From NCBI GenBank assembly GCA_003218535.1, contig QHNV01000042.1, forward strand, positions 1-49,223: DNA of 49,223 nt, in the 5' to 3' direction. A program made the position numbers and the translations under genes. The stretch's first letter is position 1. Every line of letters begins with the position of its first letter. This document shows, one piece after another, positions 9,681-18,463 of the stretch. The notes beneath the pieces are model-generated. The model ran no database searches. It was not told the DNA's origin and saw only the letters and a program-made list of their open reading frames with translations. Source of the stretch: Verrucomicrobiota bacterium (GTDB lineage: Bacteria; Verrucomicrobiota; Verrucomicrobiia; Chthoniobacterales; UBA10450).

Positions 9681-10451
9681 ATGAAGAGTTGGTTCCTGTT
9701 GTTCATTACGCTGGCGTGCGCTCCTTCTCTGCTGGCACAGTCCGCCACGCCCCCTTTGGTGCCGGAGGTTGTCCGCTCCCAGACGATTATGGACACGCTC
9801 ATCAAAGCTGGGCCGGTCATGATCCCGCTTTTTCTCTTGTCGGTTTTTTTCGTCATGCTCGTGATCGTTTATCTGATGACTATCCGGCGAGGCGCCGTCG
9901 TCTCCAGCGGTTACATGGCAACGGCGGACGCGCTTTTACGCAAACGCGATTATCTGGGTTTGCTGGCTGTTTCTAATCGGCACGGCGAAGCCATCGCGCG
10001 AGTCGTGCAAAAAATGCTCGATTTTACGACGAAGAATCCGAACGCAGACTTTCAACAAGTCCGCGAGATCGCCGAGACGGAAGGAAGCCGGGTCGCGGCG
10101 AGTTTGAACAACCGCGTAATTTATCTGGCCGATATCGGGATGATAGCGCCGCTGCTCGGTCTGCTAGGCACCGTTTTTGGAATTATCCATTCTTTCGGTG
10201 CGCTCGGAGCCGATGTGGGATCGGCTCGTTATGTGGCTCTCTCACGCGGGATCAGCGAAGCGCTGGTAAACACTGCGGCAGGGCTGGCCATTGGCATTCC
10301 AGCGATGATCTTCTACGCTTTCTTCCGCGGCAAAGCGCAGAAGTTGATCTCAGAATTGGAAGCCGCTTGTACCCATGTTTTGGCTCTGCTCTCCTTGCAT
10401 TACGGTAAACGGGTGGAGCGAACTCCGGTATTGATAGAGGACGAACTATAG
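9681..10451 (+). CDS. exbB: MotA/TolQ/ExbB proton channel family protein
   Basis: Start MKSWFLLFITLACAPSLLAQ; AGPVMIPLFLLSVFFVMLVIVYLM; DIGMIAPLLGLLGTVFGIIHSF; ISEALVNTAAGLAIGIPAMIFYAFF. Confidence 0.92.
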   Translation: MKSWFLLFITLACAPSLLAQSATPPLVPEVVRSQTIMDTLIKAGPVMIPLFLLSVFFVMLVIVYLMTIRRGAVVSSGYMATADALLRKRDYLGLLAVSNRHGEAIARVVQKMLDFTTKNPNADFQQVREIAETEGSRVAASLNNRVIYLADIGMIAPLLGLLGTVFGIIHSFGALGADVGSARYVALSRGISEALVNTAAGLAIGIPAMIFYAFFRGKAQKLISELEAACTHVLALLSLHYGKRVERTPVLIEDEL

Positions 10452-10502
10452 CCTGGCCAGCTTGGCAATGGTTCGCAAAATCGACATCGTTTCTTTGCTC
10501 AT

Positions 10503-10910
10503 ATGAATCTCCGCGGTCGCGCGCCGCTGCATCATCCCGGCATTCAACTCGCTCCGCTCGTGGATGTGCTGTTGTTGTTGTTGATTTTTTTCCTCCTGAC
10601 CTGGAATGCAGCGCGCACTGAGAATGAACTCGACGTGAAAGTGCCCAAGGCGTCGGCTGCCAGAGAAAAAACCGCGCCCATTGGAGATGTTGTGGTGAAT
10701 GTGAAAGCTGACGGCAACGTTGTCGTGAACCGCCGGACTCTGAGTGGTGCCGAATTGAGCGAGTTGCTGAAGAGCCTGGTTCAACTCAATGCCGAGCAAG
10801 CCGTCGTGATCCGCGGCGACGAGGCTGGTGCCTATAAAAACATCATCGGCGTGCTGAATATTTGCAGCGAAGCGGGGATCACTAACGTAGCTTTCGCGAC
10901 GGCGAAATGA
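10503..10910 (+). CDS. exbD: ExbD/TolR biopolymer transport protein
   Basis: IQLAPLVDVLLLLLIFFLLTW; VVIRGDEAGAYKNIIGVLNICSEAGITNVAFAT. Confidence 0.92.
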   Translation: MNLRGRAPLHHPGIQLAPLVDVLLLLLIFFLLTWNAARTENELDVKVPKASAAREKTAPIGDVVVNVKADGNVVVNRRTLSGAELSELLKSLVQLNAEQAVVIRGDEAGAYKNIIGVLNICSEAGITNVAFATAK

Positions 10911-13396
10911 AAACGACGCGAGGCGTGTCCCGGCTCTTGGGACTGGCGACGCTGGCTTGGACAACGGCTACTGTGTTCGCACAGTGGCCGCCGGAAGTAC
11001 GCCGGGCGCGGCCCGCCGATGAGCCGCCAGTCGCGCGCGCACTCCCTTTGGATGAATTGGACACGCCAACGCCGCGCCATTCTGCGGAAGACATTCCGGA
11101 ATCGCGCACACGCGAGAGCGAAGCATCCGATCGTCGCCAGCTCGACTACGCAAACGGGCTGTTCACCCGCAAACTTTACGACCTTGCAGCGCCGGAATAT
11201 CAGAAATATCTGGACGATTATCCCGGCTCTTCTGGCCGGGCGAACGCTTATTTTTCACTGGGCGAATGCTACCGCAATCTGAATAAACCATCGAGCGCGC
11301 GCACAAATTTTCAGAAGGTCCTAAATGAATACGATAACAGCGAGTTTGCCGGTCCTGCCGCCTATGCGCTGGCGGAAATGGCTTTCACGCAAAAGGATTA
11401 TGCCGCGGCGCTTCCGCTCTTTCACCGTTCTGCCGCAAAATCAAAGGAACCGGCCGTAGCACTTTCCGCGCACTATTTCGAAGCGCGCTGCCTAGAAGCG
11501 CTCGGTCGCAAAGAGGAAGCTTCCGATATTTATGTGGAAGTTGCCGAGGCCGGGAATCCAAATCCGTACCGGGAAGATGCGCGCTGGACGGCCGCATCTA
11601 TTCTCGTCGGCCGAGGCAGAAAAATCGATGCGCTGAAACAATACGAAGCGCTCTCAAATGAAACGCAAAAGCCAGCGCTAAGAGCGGAATCAGCGGTGCG
11701 CGGCGGCATGATAGCCTTGGACCTTATCCAGGCAGAGAAGGGCAAGATCGACAAGACGCTAGTCGATCGGGCTACAGCGTTACTCCAGAAAGGGCGGACT
11801 TTGCCCGAAGCGGGAAAATTCCGCGCGATTGCGCAGGTCGGTTTGCGCCGGTTGCAATATCAAACTGGCCAATACGAGCTGCTGCTGGCCGATTACAAAA
11901 AAGACCAGGATAAACTTCCTGAGGCGGCGCAGGCCGAGGTATTGTTGCTGGCTGCAAACAGCGAGCGGCAACTAGGTCGCGCCGATAAAGCTGAAGAACT
12001 TTATCGCCAGATTGTGGTGAAATATCCAGACCGTGAGGAAGCGAAGGACGCGGCTTATCAACGACTGATCAATGTCTATAACTCGGAACCCTCGATGCTG
12101 CTTACGCAAGTGGACGAATTCTTGGCTACACATCCGACAGATGAACGCGCCGATCAGGCTAGGCTGTTAAAAGCGGAAGCACTCTACAAACAACAGAATT
12201 ACCGTGAAGCTGCGGCGACCTATGGCGAGCTGCGCGCTTCTCAGCTTTCGCCGAAGTTGCGGGCCGAATCGGCCTACAAGCTCGGCCTATGTCAGGTTCA
12301 GTTGAAAAGCACGCCGGACGTGATCGAAGCCTTCACTTATTATGTGCAAACATTTTCTGATGGCCCGCAAGTGACAGCGGCCCTGTCGCAGCGCGCGCTG
12401 GCTTATGAACAGGACAAGAACTATAACGCCGCGCTTTCGGATTTAGACCTTATTCTCTCGAAATATCCGAACGCCCATGAGCGCGAGGCAGCGCTGCAAA
12501 TGAAGGCTTTGATTCTCGGCCAACAGGAAAATAACAGAGGAATGGTGGAGACGTTTCGCCAACTACTGAAAGAATTCCCCAAGAGTTCTGTCGCAGCGCA
12601 GGCGCAATATTACATCGGCAAGGCTGCATTCGAGGCGAAAGATTACAAAACGGCGATGACCGCGCTCAACGCCGCCCGGCAGTTGAACAAAGATCAATAC
12701 TACAACCTCGCCTCCCTTCGGCTCATTTTGTGTCAGTTTTATCTGAAAGACCAGCCTGCACTTACCAAAGAAGTGAACAATTTCATGGCAGCCAGCCCCA
12801 ACGTGAATGTGCCACCGGAGGTTCTGGAGTGGCTCGGCATCGAGTATTATAACGAAAAAAATTACGACGCGGCGGAAAAGTATCTCAGCGCACTCGCAAA
12901 GATCGACAATCGAGGGAGCGTCAAGCCAGATTTCTTATTCTATCTGGGAGACGCGGCGACGAAGCGGAAAAATCTTCCCGGAGCCGAAGACGCGTTTGGC
13001 AAGTACTTGCAGATCGCGAAGGATCCTGCGGGTAAAGCCAAAGTGTTGCTGGCGCTCGGTGTGATCAAGATCAGTCTGCACAAACCGGATGACGCACAGA
13101 AGATTGCGGAGGAAATCATGGCGCTGCAACCTGAGGGCCGTGTGAATGCAGAAGCGCGTCTTCTAATGGGCGATGTCCAACTGGAGCGCGGAAATTTCGA
13201 TGACGCGGGCAAGGCATTCCAAGGAGTCGCCTTGCTGTATGATGATCCTGCCGTCACGCCGAGAGCTTTGGACAAGGCCGCATCCGCTTATCAGCGCGCT
13301 GGTAAAACCGCTGAGGCCGATCAGCTCAGTCGGGAATTGCATCAGCGTTATCCGAATTACGTCGCTGTAGCCGCACCCATGCCTGCCGCGCCGTAG
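10907..13396 (+). CDS. secreted tetratricopeptide-repeat protein (829 aa)
   Basis: Repeated TPR motifs (AYFSLGECYRNLNKPSSARTNFQKVLNEY, AQYYIGKAAFEAKDYKTAMTALNAAR); ATGA overlap with exbD. Confidence 0.88.
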   Translation: MKTTRGVSRLLGLATLAWTTATVFAQWPPEVRRARPADEPPVARALPLDELDTPTPRHSAEDIPESRTRESEASDRRQLDYANGLFTRKLYDLAAPEYQKYLDDYPGSSGRANAYFSLGECYRNLNKPSSARTNFQKVLNEYDNSEFAGPAAYALAEMAFTQKDYAAALPLFHRSAAKSKEPAVALSAHYFEARCLEALGRKEEASDIYVEVAEAGNPNPYREDARWTAASILVGRGRKIDALKQYEALSNETQKPALRAESAVRGGMIALDLIQAEKGKIDKTLVDRATALLQKGRTLPEAGKFRAIAQVGLRRLQYQTGQYELLLADYKKDQDKLPEAAQAEVLLLAANSERQLGRADKAEELYRQIVVKYPDREEAKDAAYQRLINVYNSEPSMLLTQVDEFLATHPTDERADQARLLKAEALYKQQNYREAAATYGELRASQLSPKLRAESAYKLGLCQVQLKSTPDVIEAFTYYVQTFSDGPQVTAALSQRALAYEQDKNYNAALSDLDLILSKYPNAHEREAALQMKALILGQQENNRGMVETFRQLLKEFPKSSVAAQAQYYIGKAAFEAKDYKTAMTALNAARQLNKDQYYNLASLRLILCQFYLKDQPALTKEVNNFMAASPNVNVPPEVLEWLGIEYYNEKNYDAAEKYLSALAKIDNRGSVKPDFLFYLGDAATKRKNLPGAEDAFGKYLQIAKDPAGKAKVLLALGVIKISLHKPDDAQKIAEEIMALQPEGRVNAEARLLMGDVQLERGNFDDAGKAFQGVALLYDDPAVTPRALDKAASAYQRAGKTAEADQLSRELHQRYPNYVAVAAPMPAAP

Positions 13397-13412
13397 TCCG
13401 GCAAAGCCGGAC
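13396..13412 (+). terminator. hairpin at the stop codon of the TPR gene, possible terminator
   Basis: GTCCGGC-AAA-GCCGGAC perfect 7-bp stem, 3-nt loop; no clear U-tract. Confidence 0.4.
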
Positions 13413-13528
13413 GAAGGCCGATTAAACGCCCGGCGGCGGATGAAACACATGCGTTGTTTGCAATCCATGTTGGCGGGCAATGACAAACGTGATTGTCAAT
13501 GGCGGCACAATCTGATTGCATCCCAGGC

Positions 13529-14185
13529 ATGACAAAGTTTCGCCCGTTGCTTGCAGAATTTATTGGAACGTTCGCACTGATCTTTGTCGGCATAGGCGTG
13601 ATCAAAACCGCCGGGCACGACGTTCTGGCCGTCGCGCTCGCTCACGGTCTTACCATTGGAGCTTTCGTTTCTGCGACCCTGCATATTTCTGGCGGGCAAT
13701 TAAATCCGGCGGTGACTTTCGGGTTGGTTTGCGGCGGTCATATGAAATGGACGAACGCTCTTCGTTATTGGATCGCACAATGTCTCGGTGGAATCTCGGC
13801 TGCGTTAATCTGCCTCGGTTTGTTCGGACGGGATGTGGTCGTAACTGGCACTCCGCAACTGGCAATTAATCTCACGGCAGCGCAGGGGATCCTCGTTGAA
13901 GGTATCCTCACTTTTTTTCTGGTCTTTGTGGTTCATGGGACTGCTGTCGATGAACGCGGGCCGCGGTACGTCGCTGGTCTTGTGATTGGATCAACAATTA
14001 CGCTCGACATCTTGTTTGGGGGACCGCTTACAGGCGCAGCGATGAACCCCGCGCGCGTGTTCGGACCGGCGGTCGCGGCAAATTTCTGGCACGACCATTA
14101 TGTTTATTGGATCGGACCGCTGATCGGCGGAGCACTGGGCGGTCTTGTTTATCGCCTCTTGATCGAACGCAGACCGGGGGTCTGA
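13529..14185 (+). CDS. MIP family aquaporin/glycerol facilitator
   Basis: Two NPA boxes: GGQLNPAVTFG and GAAMNPARVFG; six-TM pattern. ORF from 13493. Confidence 0.93.
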   Translation: MTKFRPLLAEFIGTFALIFVGIGVIKTAGHDVLAVALAHGLTIGAFVSATLHISGGQLNPAVTFGLVCGGHMKWTNALRYWIAQCLGGISAALICLGLFGRDVVVTGTPQLAINLTAAQGILVEGILTFFLVFVVHGTAVDERGPRYVAGLVIGSTITLDILFGGPLTGAAMNPARVFGPAVAANFWHDHYVYWIGPLIGGALGGLVYRLLIERRPGV

Positions 14186-14234
14186 GGAAAGGTGGGTCGG
14201 CAACCAGTACGCCCTGCGCGCGAATACACCACGG

Positions 14235-14253
14235 GCGATTGAGGTTCAATCGC
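14235..14253 (-). terminator. stem-loop spanning the stop codon of the N-terminal imuB gene
   Basis: GCGATTGA-ACC-TCAATCGC on the minus strand: 8-bp perfect stem whose 5' arm contains the TGA stop. Confidence 0.4.
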
Positions 14254-14815
14254 TCCTAGCTGCGAGCGCTAATGTTTCAATTGGTAATGGCGCAAGAAAT
14301 TCCTTCGCATTCTCAATTTGCAACACGGGGCTCGCTAAATGCGCGACAAGAAAACTTGCATCTGGCGATGAAGCAATGCCGGCCTTAGCGGTGATGTCAC
14401 ATTTGCTTAGCTGTTGGATGACGCGCAAGACATTGTCATGGCATTGACTTGCAGCCAATCGATTATCGGCAGGATGCCGATGCCACTTTGTAAATTGCAC
14501 GGTGCAAATGCCGGGAGCGGTATTTTCCACAAACGGGCTAAGCGTAAACGCGTGATGAAGCAAAATTTCTTGGATCGATTTTTCCTGCGATCGTGCGCGC
14601 ACTTTGATGACGACCTGCAAACAGCGCGCCAAGGCCTGGCTTGGTGTCATTCCTTTGCAAATTCCGGCTTTTTCCGCAGCCTCGTTCAGTTGAATGATGA
14701 GAGGTTTGCGTTCCTGTTCTTCGATCAACGCCACGGGCTTTGAACACAGTTGCGGCTGATGCCGCATTGCCGCCTGCAAATAAAAATTGGGCAGATAAAT
14801 CGTTGCGAACATCAA
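14246..14815 (-). CDS. imuB: ImuB N-terminal half (Y-family polymerase-like palm/fingers region), separate 189-aa gene
   Basis: MMFATIYLPNFYLQAAMRHQPQLCSKPVALIEEQERKPLIIQLNEAAEKAGICKGMTPSQALARC...AKAGIASSPDASFLVAHLA...FLAPLPIETLA then stop. Follows imuA with a 4-bp overlap. HhH and C-terminal domains absent. Confidence 0.85.
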   Translation of the reverse strand: MMFATIYLPNFYLQAAMRHQPQLCSKPVALIEEQERKPLIIQLNEAAEKAGICKGMTPSQALARCLQVVIKVRARSQEKSIQEILLHHAFTLSPFVENTAPGICTVQFTKWHRHPADNRLAASQCHDNVLRVIQQLSKCDITAKAGIASSPDASFLVAHLASPVLQIENAKEFLAPLPIETLALAARSD

Positions 14816-15471
14816 TAGCTGACCTCTGATCCGAGATGAGATCGTTGCACGCGAATCCGCGGCAATGACAGTGCATCCTGATCGTCAAAAATTTTGAGAG
14901 TCCACGAATTTTCGAGAATAATTTTGAGTTGTGCGCTGCTGACCATTCCATGCCGCGTGAGGATGAGACACCCCGTAGGTGCCGATTTGACCAGCCGTTG
15001 CAGGCGATACCAGCTCGTCTGAGGAATTTTATGCAATTCCTCCGCCGGATTGAGGATAAGATCGATAATCACAAGCGGGAAATTCCTGTCGCGTAACAGC
15101 AGATCAGCCGCTTTGATTGCTTCGAAAGCTTTCGTGCAACGCACCCAAAGCAAATGAGGCAACGAAGACTGATTCAGCGCGCATGGATCGAAGGAATCGC
15201 GACCATCAATCAACGCGACAAAATAATGATTTCGCAGCGCCGATAGCAGCAGCGCGTGAATGAGCGATGCGCTTCCCGCACTTGCTCGTGGGCTGATTAA
15301 TTCCGTGATCCCACCTTTTGGCAATCCCCCGCCGGTCACTTGGTCAAGGAAAGGTAAACCGGTGATTAAACGCGTCGTCGCAACAGCAGGTACCTGTGGG
15401 AAACGCTCCGCTAACAGTTTCCGAAGATCGATAATCTTGCCGTTTGGAGCCATCCAAGAACAAGATGGCAC
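14812..15471 (-). CDS. imuA: ImuA/SulA-like RecA-fold mutasome protein
   Basis: TTRLITGLPFLDQVTGGGLPKGGITELISPRASAGSASLIHALL; LVIIDL; context lexA-imuA-imuB. Confidence 0.82.
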   Translation of the reverse strand: MPSCSWMAPNGKIIDLRKLLAERFPQVPAVATTRLITGLPFLDQVTGGGLPKGGITELISPRASAGSASLIHALLLSALRNHYFVALIDGRDSFDPCALNQSSLPHLLWVRCTKAFEAIKAADLLLRDRNFPLVIIDLILNPAEELHKIPQTSWYRLQRLVKSAPTGCLILTRHGMVSSAQLKIILENSWTLKIFDDQDALSLPRIRVQRSHLGSEVSY

Positions 15472-15483
15472 GTGTCGGTTATA

Positions 15484-15497
15484 TGTTCAAACGAACA
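15484..15497. promoter_or_regulatory. LexA box upstream of imuA
   Basis: TGTTCAAACGAACA = perfect TGTTC-N4-GAACA, 13 bp before the imuA ORF start. Confidence 0.85.
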
Positions 15498-15539
15498 GTG
15501 ATTTTGCTCCTGGACATGACAGCGCGCGCGCCCTGCAAG

Positions 15540-16157
15540 TTACTGTCTTTTCCGCCGTTCTTGTTTGCGCACCAGCGAGACCATCACGCCTTGGATTTTC
15601 AGCTCGCGTGCTGGAATTAGGTTCGGATAACGCGGGTTTTCCGCCTTGAGATAGGGTCGGCCATATTCGACAACATACCGTTTCAACGTTGTTTCGCCGT
15701 CGATCAACGCGGCGACAATATCGCCATTGTGCAGCTCCTTGTGGTCTTCCAAAATCACGATGTCGCCATCGATAATGTGCGCGCCGACCATCGAGTCACC
15801 TCGCACCCGCAGCGCAAAGGTGCCGCGATTTTTTGAAACGTTGGCCGAGCGCGCATCGAGTGAAACATGGCCTTCGATTGTCTGTTCGGTCAACGCCGAC
15901 ATCCCTGCCGGGATCTGGCCATAAATCGGAACATCAGTAATCCTGATTTTCATCGCCGGAGTAATCAATGCGCGTGCCTTACGCGCGTGGCGATCCAGAA
16001 AACCTTTGCGTTCGAGCGCCGCAATGTATTGCATCACCGATGTCTGGCTTGCAAAACCGAAATGACGTTGGATTTCGCGCGTGCTAGGGGTGATACCTTT
16101 CTCGCGCTGCTCGCGTTGAATGAAATCGAGAATGTTTCTCTCGCGCTCGGTTAGCAT
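15540..16157 (-). CDS. lexA: LexA repressor
   Basis: TERERNILDFIQREQREKGITPSTREIQRHFGFAS; Ala-Gly cleavage site YGQIPAGMS; catalytic GDSMVGAHI and ETTLKRYV. Confidence 0.95.
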   Translation of the reverse strand: MLTERERNILDFIQREQREKGITPSTREIQRHFGFASQTSVMQYIAALERKGFLDRHARKARALITPAMKIRITDVPIYGQIPAGMSALTEQTIEGHVSLDARSANVSKNRGTFALRVRGDSMVGAHIIDGDIVILEDHKELHNGDIVAALIDGETTLKRYVVEYGRPYLKAENPRYPNLIPARELKIQGVMVSLVRKQERRKRQ

Positions 16158-16189
16158 TCCTTATTGTCGCTGGAAGCGAGGGCAGCGCA

Positions 16190-16203
16190 AGTTCAAATGA
16201 ACA
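16190..16203. promoter_or_regulatory. LexA box upstream of lexA (13/14 match)
   Basis: AGTTCAAATGAACA versus TGTTC-N4-GAACA, one outer mismatch, 33 bp upstream of lexA. Confidence 0.75.
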
Positions 16204-16334
16204 GATCAGCGCAGCTTCAGGCGGACATTTCTGTAGAAGACGCTGACCTCTGGGGCAGCACTAGCGCGTAAAGTGTTTGGCTCACAAGCGGTGTCGCATC
16301 GCAGCGGGACGCGATTACAGCGTTTCGTTTCGAA

Positions 16335-16715
16335 TCAGACAGCGAAGCTTTCGCCGCAGGAACAGTGCGCGACCGCGTTTGGATTGGTGACTTTAAAACC
16401 GCCTTTTTGCAGGTCCTCGCTATAATCGAGCACCGAGCCGCTTACGAACAGCGCGCTTTTTGGATCAACAACCAAACGGACGTTTGACATTGGCACGAGA
16501 ATGTCGCGCTCTTTAGGACCGTCCACCAAATCCATCATGTATTGCAATCCGGAACAGCCGCCACCTACGACGGCGAGGCGCAAGGCGCCATTGGGTTTGC
16601 CTTTTTCTTGGAGCAGCGAGGCTAGTTTATTCGCTGCCTTCTCGGTGACTTTGATCAGGCGTTCGTTGCCGATCTTGTAATTGAGCGGCGGAGATTCGGT
16701 GGTCATGGTGGTCAT
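16335..16715 (-). CDS. HesB/IscA/ErpA iron-sulfur cluster assembly protein
   Basis: LRLAVVGGGCSGLQYMMDL ... DYSEDLQKGGFKVTNPNAVAHCSCGESF; C-x(n)-C-x-C pattern. Confidence 0.93.
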   Translation of the reverse strand: MTTMTTESPPLNYKIGNERLIKVTEKAANKLASLLQEKGKPNGALRLAVVGGGCSGLQYMMDLVDGPKERDILVPMSNVRLVVDPKSALFVSGSVLDYSEDLQKGGFKVTNPNAVAHCSCGESFAV

Positions 16716-16728
16716 TTAAAGAATATTC

Positions 16729-17235
16729 TCAATGCCGCGCCACGGCGCCCAGCAGTTGTGCAACTTCGTTTTGCACGGTTTCCAATTCGTCCAGGCGCAA
16801 TTGCGGGTCGGGCACGATGAAGACGTCCCCAGTGGCGCTGTGTTCGTAGATCAAAACACGCCTCCCATCACTGCGGGATTCAGTTGTTACCTGTTTCAAG
16901 ATCCGTTTCCGTTCGAGCATCACAGCCAGAACATAACATGCATTTGCTGGCGGGTTGTTCGAGGCGATCAAATGGCGAAAGAGTTGTTCCGCATTTTCGC
17001 TGGCGAGAGGCTCCGGGGGTCGCAGAGGCTCATAGCGCGATTTCCAGAACGAGAATGGCTGAATATTTTCGTTCCGGTTCGACCAGGCTTCTTCGCTCAA
17101 ATCTTCTCGGCGATACCCGTCGGCATCGTGAAAAAGCAGAGTATAGAAATATTCGCCCGGCACAAAACGCCGCTGTGTCACCGCACATGCATCGGCGCGA
17201 TGCCTGATCGCCCATTCATTTGGGAGCGGGTTCAT
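16729..17235 (-). CDS. conserved hypothetical protein
   Basis: Start MNPLPNEWAIRHRADACAVTQRRFVPGEYFYTLLFHD at 17235; overlaps the upstream lptF/G stop by 4 bp. Confidence 0.7.
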   Translation of the reverse strand: MNPLPNEWAIRHRADACAVTQRRFVPGEYFYTLLFHDADGYRREDLSEEAWSNRNENIQPFSFWKSRYEPLRPPEPLASENAEQLFRHLIASNNPPANACYVLAVMLERKRILKQVTTESRSDGRRVLIYEHSATGDVFIVPDPQLRLDELETVQNEVAQLLGAVARH

Positions 17236-18371
17236 CGCGCAACTATACGTCGCGCAGTAAAAAGATGAAAGCCGGGCGCTTCGCGATTGGAAGCACGAAG
17301 ATAAAAAAGATACAGCCCGATCGCGGCGAACAGCAGATTCGGCGCCCAAGCCGCAATCCATGGAGAAACGCGGTCGCCTTCGCCAAGAGCGAGAAAAAGA
17401 TGCACGAGAAAGTTCATGGAAAAAACCAGAAGGACCGCAGCTGCGACACTGGATAGCACGCCTCGCCGCGAGTAGCCGATTCCAAGCGGCGCGGCGATAC
17501 AGACGACCACCAGGCACGTCCACGGTAAAGCCAGTCGATACTGGAAATGCGTACGGAATGGTGCGAGCAGCGTGGCCGGAAAATCGGCATTGAAGCGCAG
17601 ATATTCCTGCAGCTCCGGCAAACTCAGAAATTCCGCCCGCACATTTGCACTACCGAGCCGGAACGGTGTTTCGCTCCAATGCTGAATTGTCAGCGAAGGA
17701 TAAATTTCCTCGGTGGTGATGTTTCCGGCCGGATCGTAGTGGACGACTTTTACGTTTTCCAAATCCCATGTTCTCGTTTCTGGCCGATAGAAAGCGCGTC
17801 CCGCCACATAGTTGGTGACGATATTGTCATTTGCGTCCTGCTGTAGCACCTGGACATTGTTAAATGTGTTGCTGCCAAGGCGAAAATTCTGAACGAACCA
17901 GGTACGGGCGTCTGTTCGATTGCGAAAGATTTGTCCTTCAATCCTGCGTTCAGGGCGGGCGTGCGCTTCAGAAAGAAAAGCTTTGCGCGCCAGCTCAGCG
18001 TGTGGAGCAAGTGAATAATTTAGCGCCATGCTTGCGGCTACCGTGATCAGTCCCATCCCAATCAACGGCAACAGAACGCGAGGCAGACTTACGCCAGCGG
18101 TTAGCATCGATACGATTTCGTTGGCACGCGACATTCGCCCCAGAGCAAAGAGAAGCGCCAACAAGAGGGAGACCGGCAGGAGAATAATGAAAACTTCTGG
18201 GACCTGCGTCCCATAATAGCGCACTGCGAGAAGCAGACCGACGCGTTCGTCGATAAATGTGGAAATGTTGTCGCTGATATCGAAGATGAGCCAGATCGAG
18301 ATGAAGCCCGCGATGCAGTAAAAATACACCTGCAAAAAATTGCGGATAACGTAGCGATCAAGCAGTCTCAC
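17232..18371 (-). CDS. LptF/LptG family LPS export permease
   Basis: VRLLDRYVIRNFLQVYFYCIAGFISIWLIFDISDNIS ... LPVSLLLALLFALGRMSRANEIVSMLTAGVSLPRVLLP. GTG start at 18371 preferred over ORF start 18695, which overlaps dinG. Confidence 0.88.
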   Translation of the reverse strand: MRLLDRYVIRNFLQVYFYCIAGFISIWLIFDISDNISTFIDERVGLLLAVRYYGTQVPEVFIILLPVSLLLALLFALGRMSRANEIVSMLTAGVSLPRVLLPLIGMGLITVAASMALNYSLAPHAELARKAFLSEAHARPERRIEGQIFRNRTDARTWFVQNFRLGSNTFNNVQVLQQDANDNIVTNYVAGRAFYRPETRTWDLENVKVVHYDPAGNITTEEIYPSLTIQHWSETPFRLGSANVRAEFLSLPELQEYLRFNADFPATLLAPFRTHFQYRLALPWTCLVVVCIAAPLGIGYSRRGVLSSVAAAVLLVFSMNFLVHLFLALGEGDRVSPWIAAWAPNLLFAAIGLYLFYLRASNREAPGFHLFTARRIVAR

Positions 18372-18463
18372 GGAATTTCGAATTTCGATTTGCGATTGGC
18401 CAATTACAATAGCATTTCCGCTATGATGACCCGGCGTCAAGACGCTGGGTATATTCAATCCAA

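Noticed and set aside
14246-14815. Short imuB as a simple frameshift or sequencing-error truncation
   Set aside because: Only ~60 bp separate its stop from the convergent aquaporin stop, so no room remains for the missing half, which is present instead at 20625-21704.
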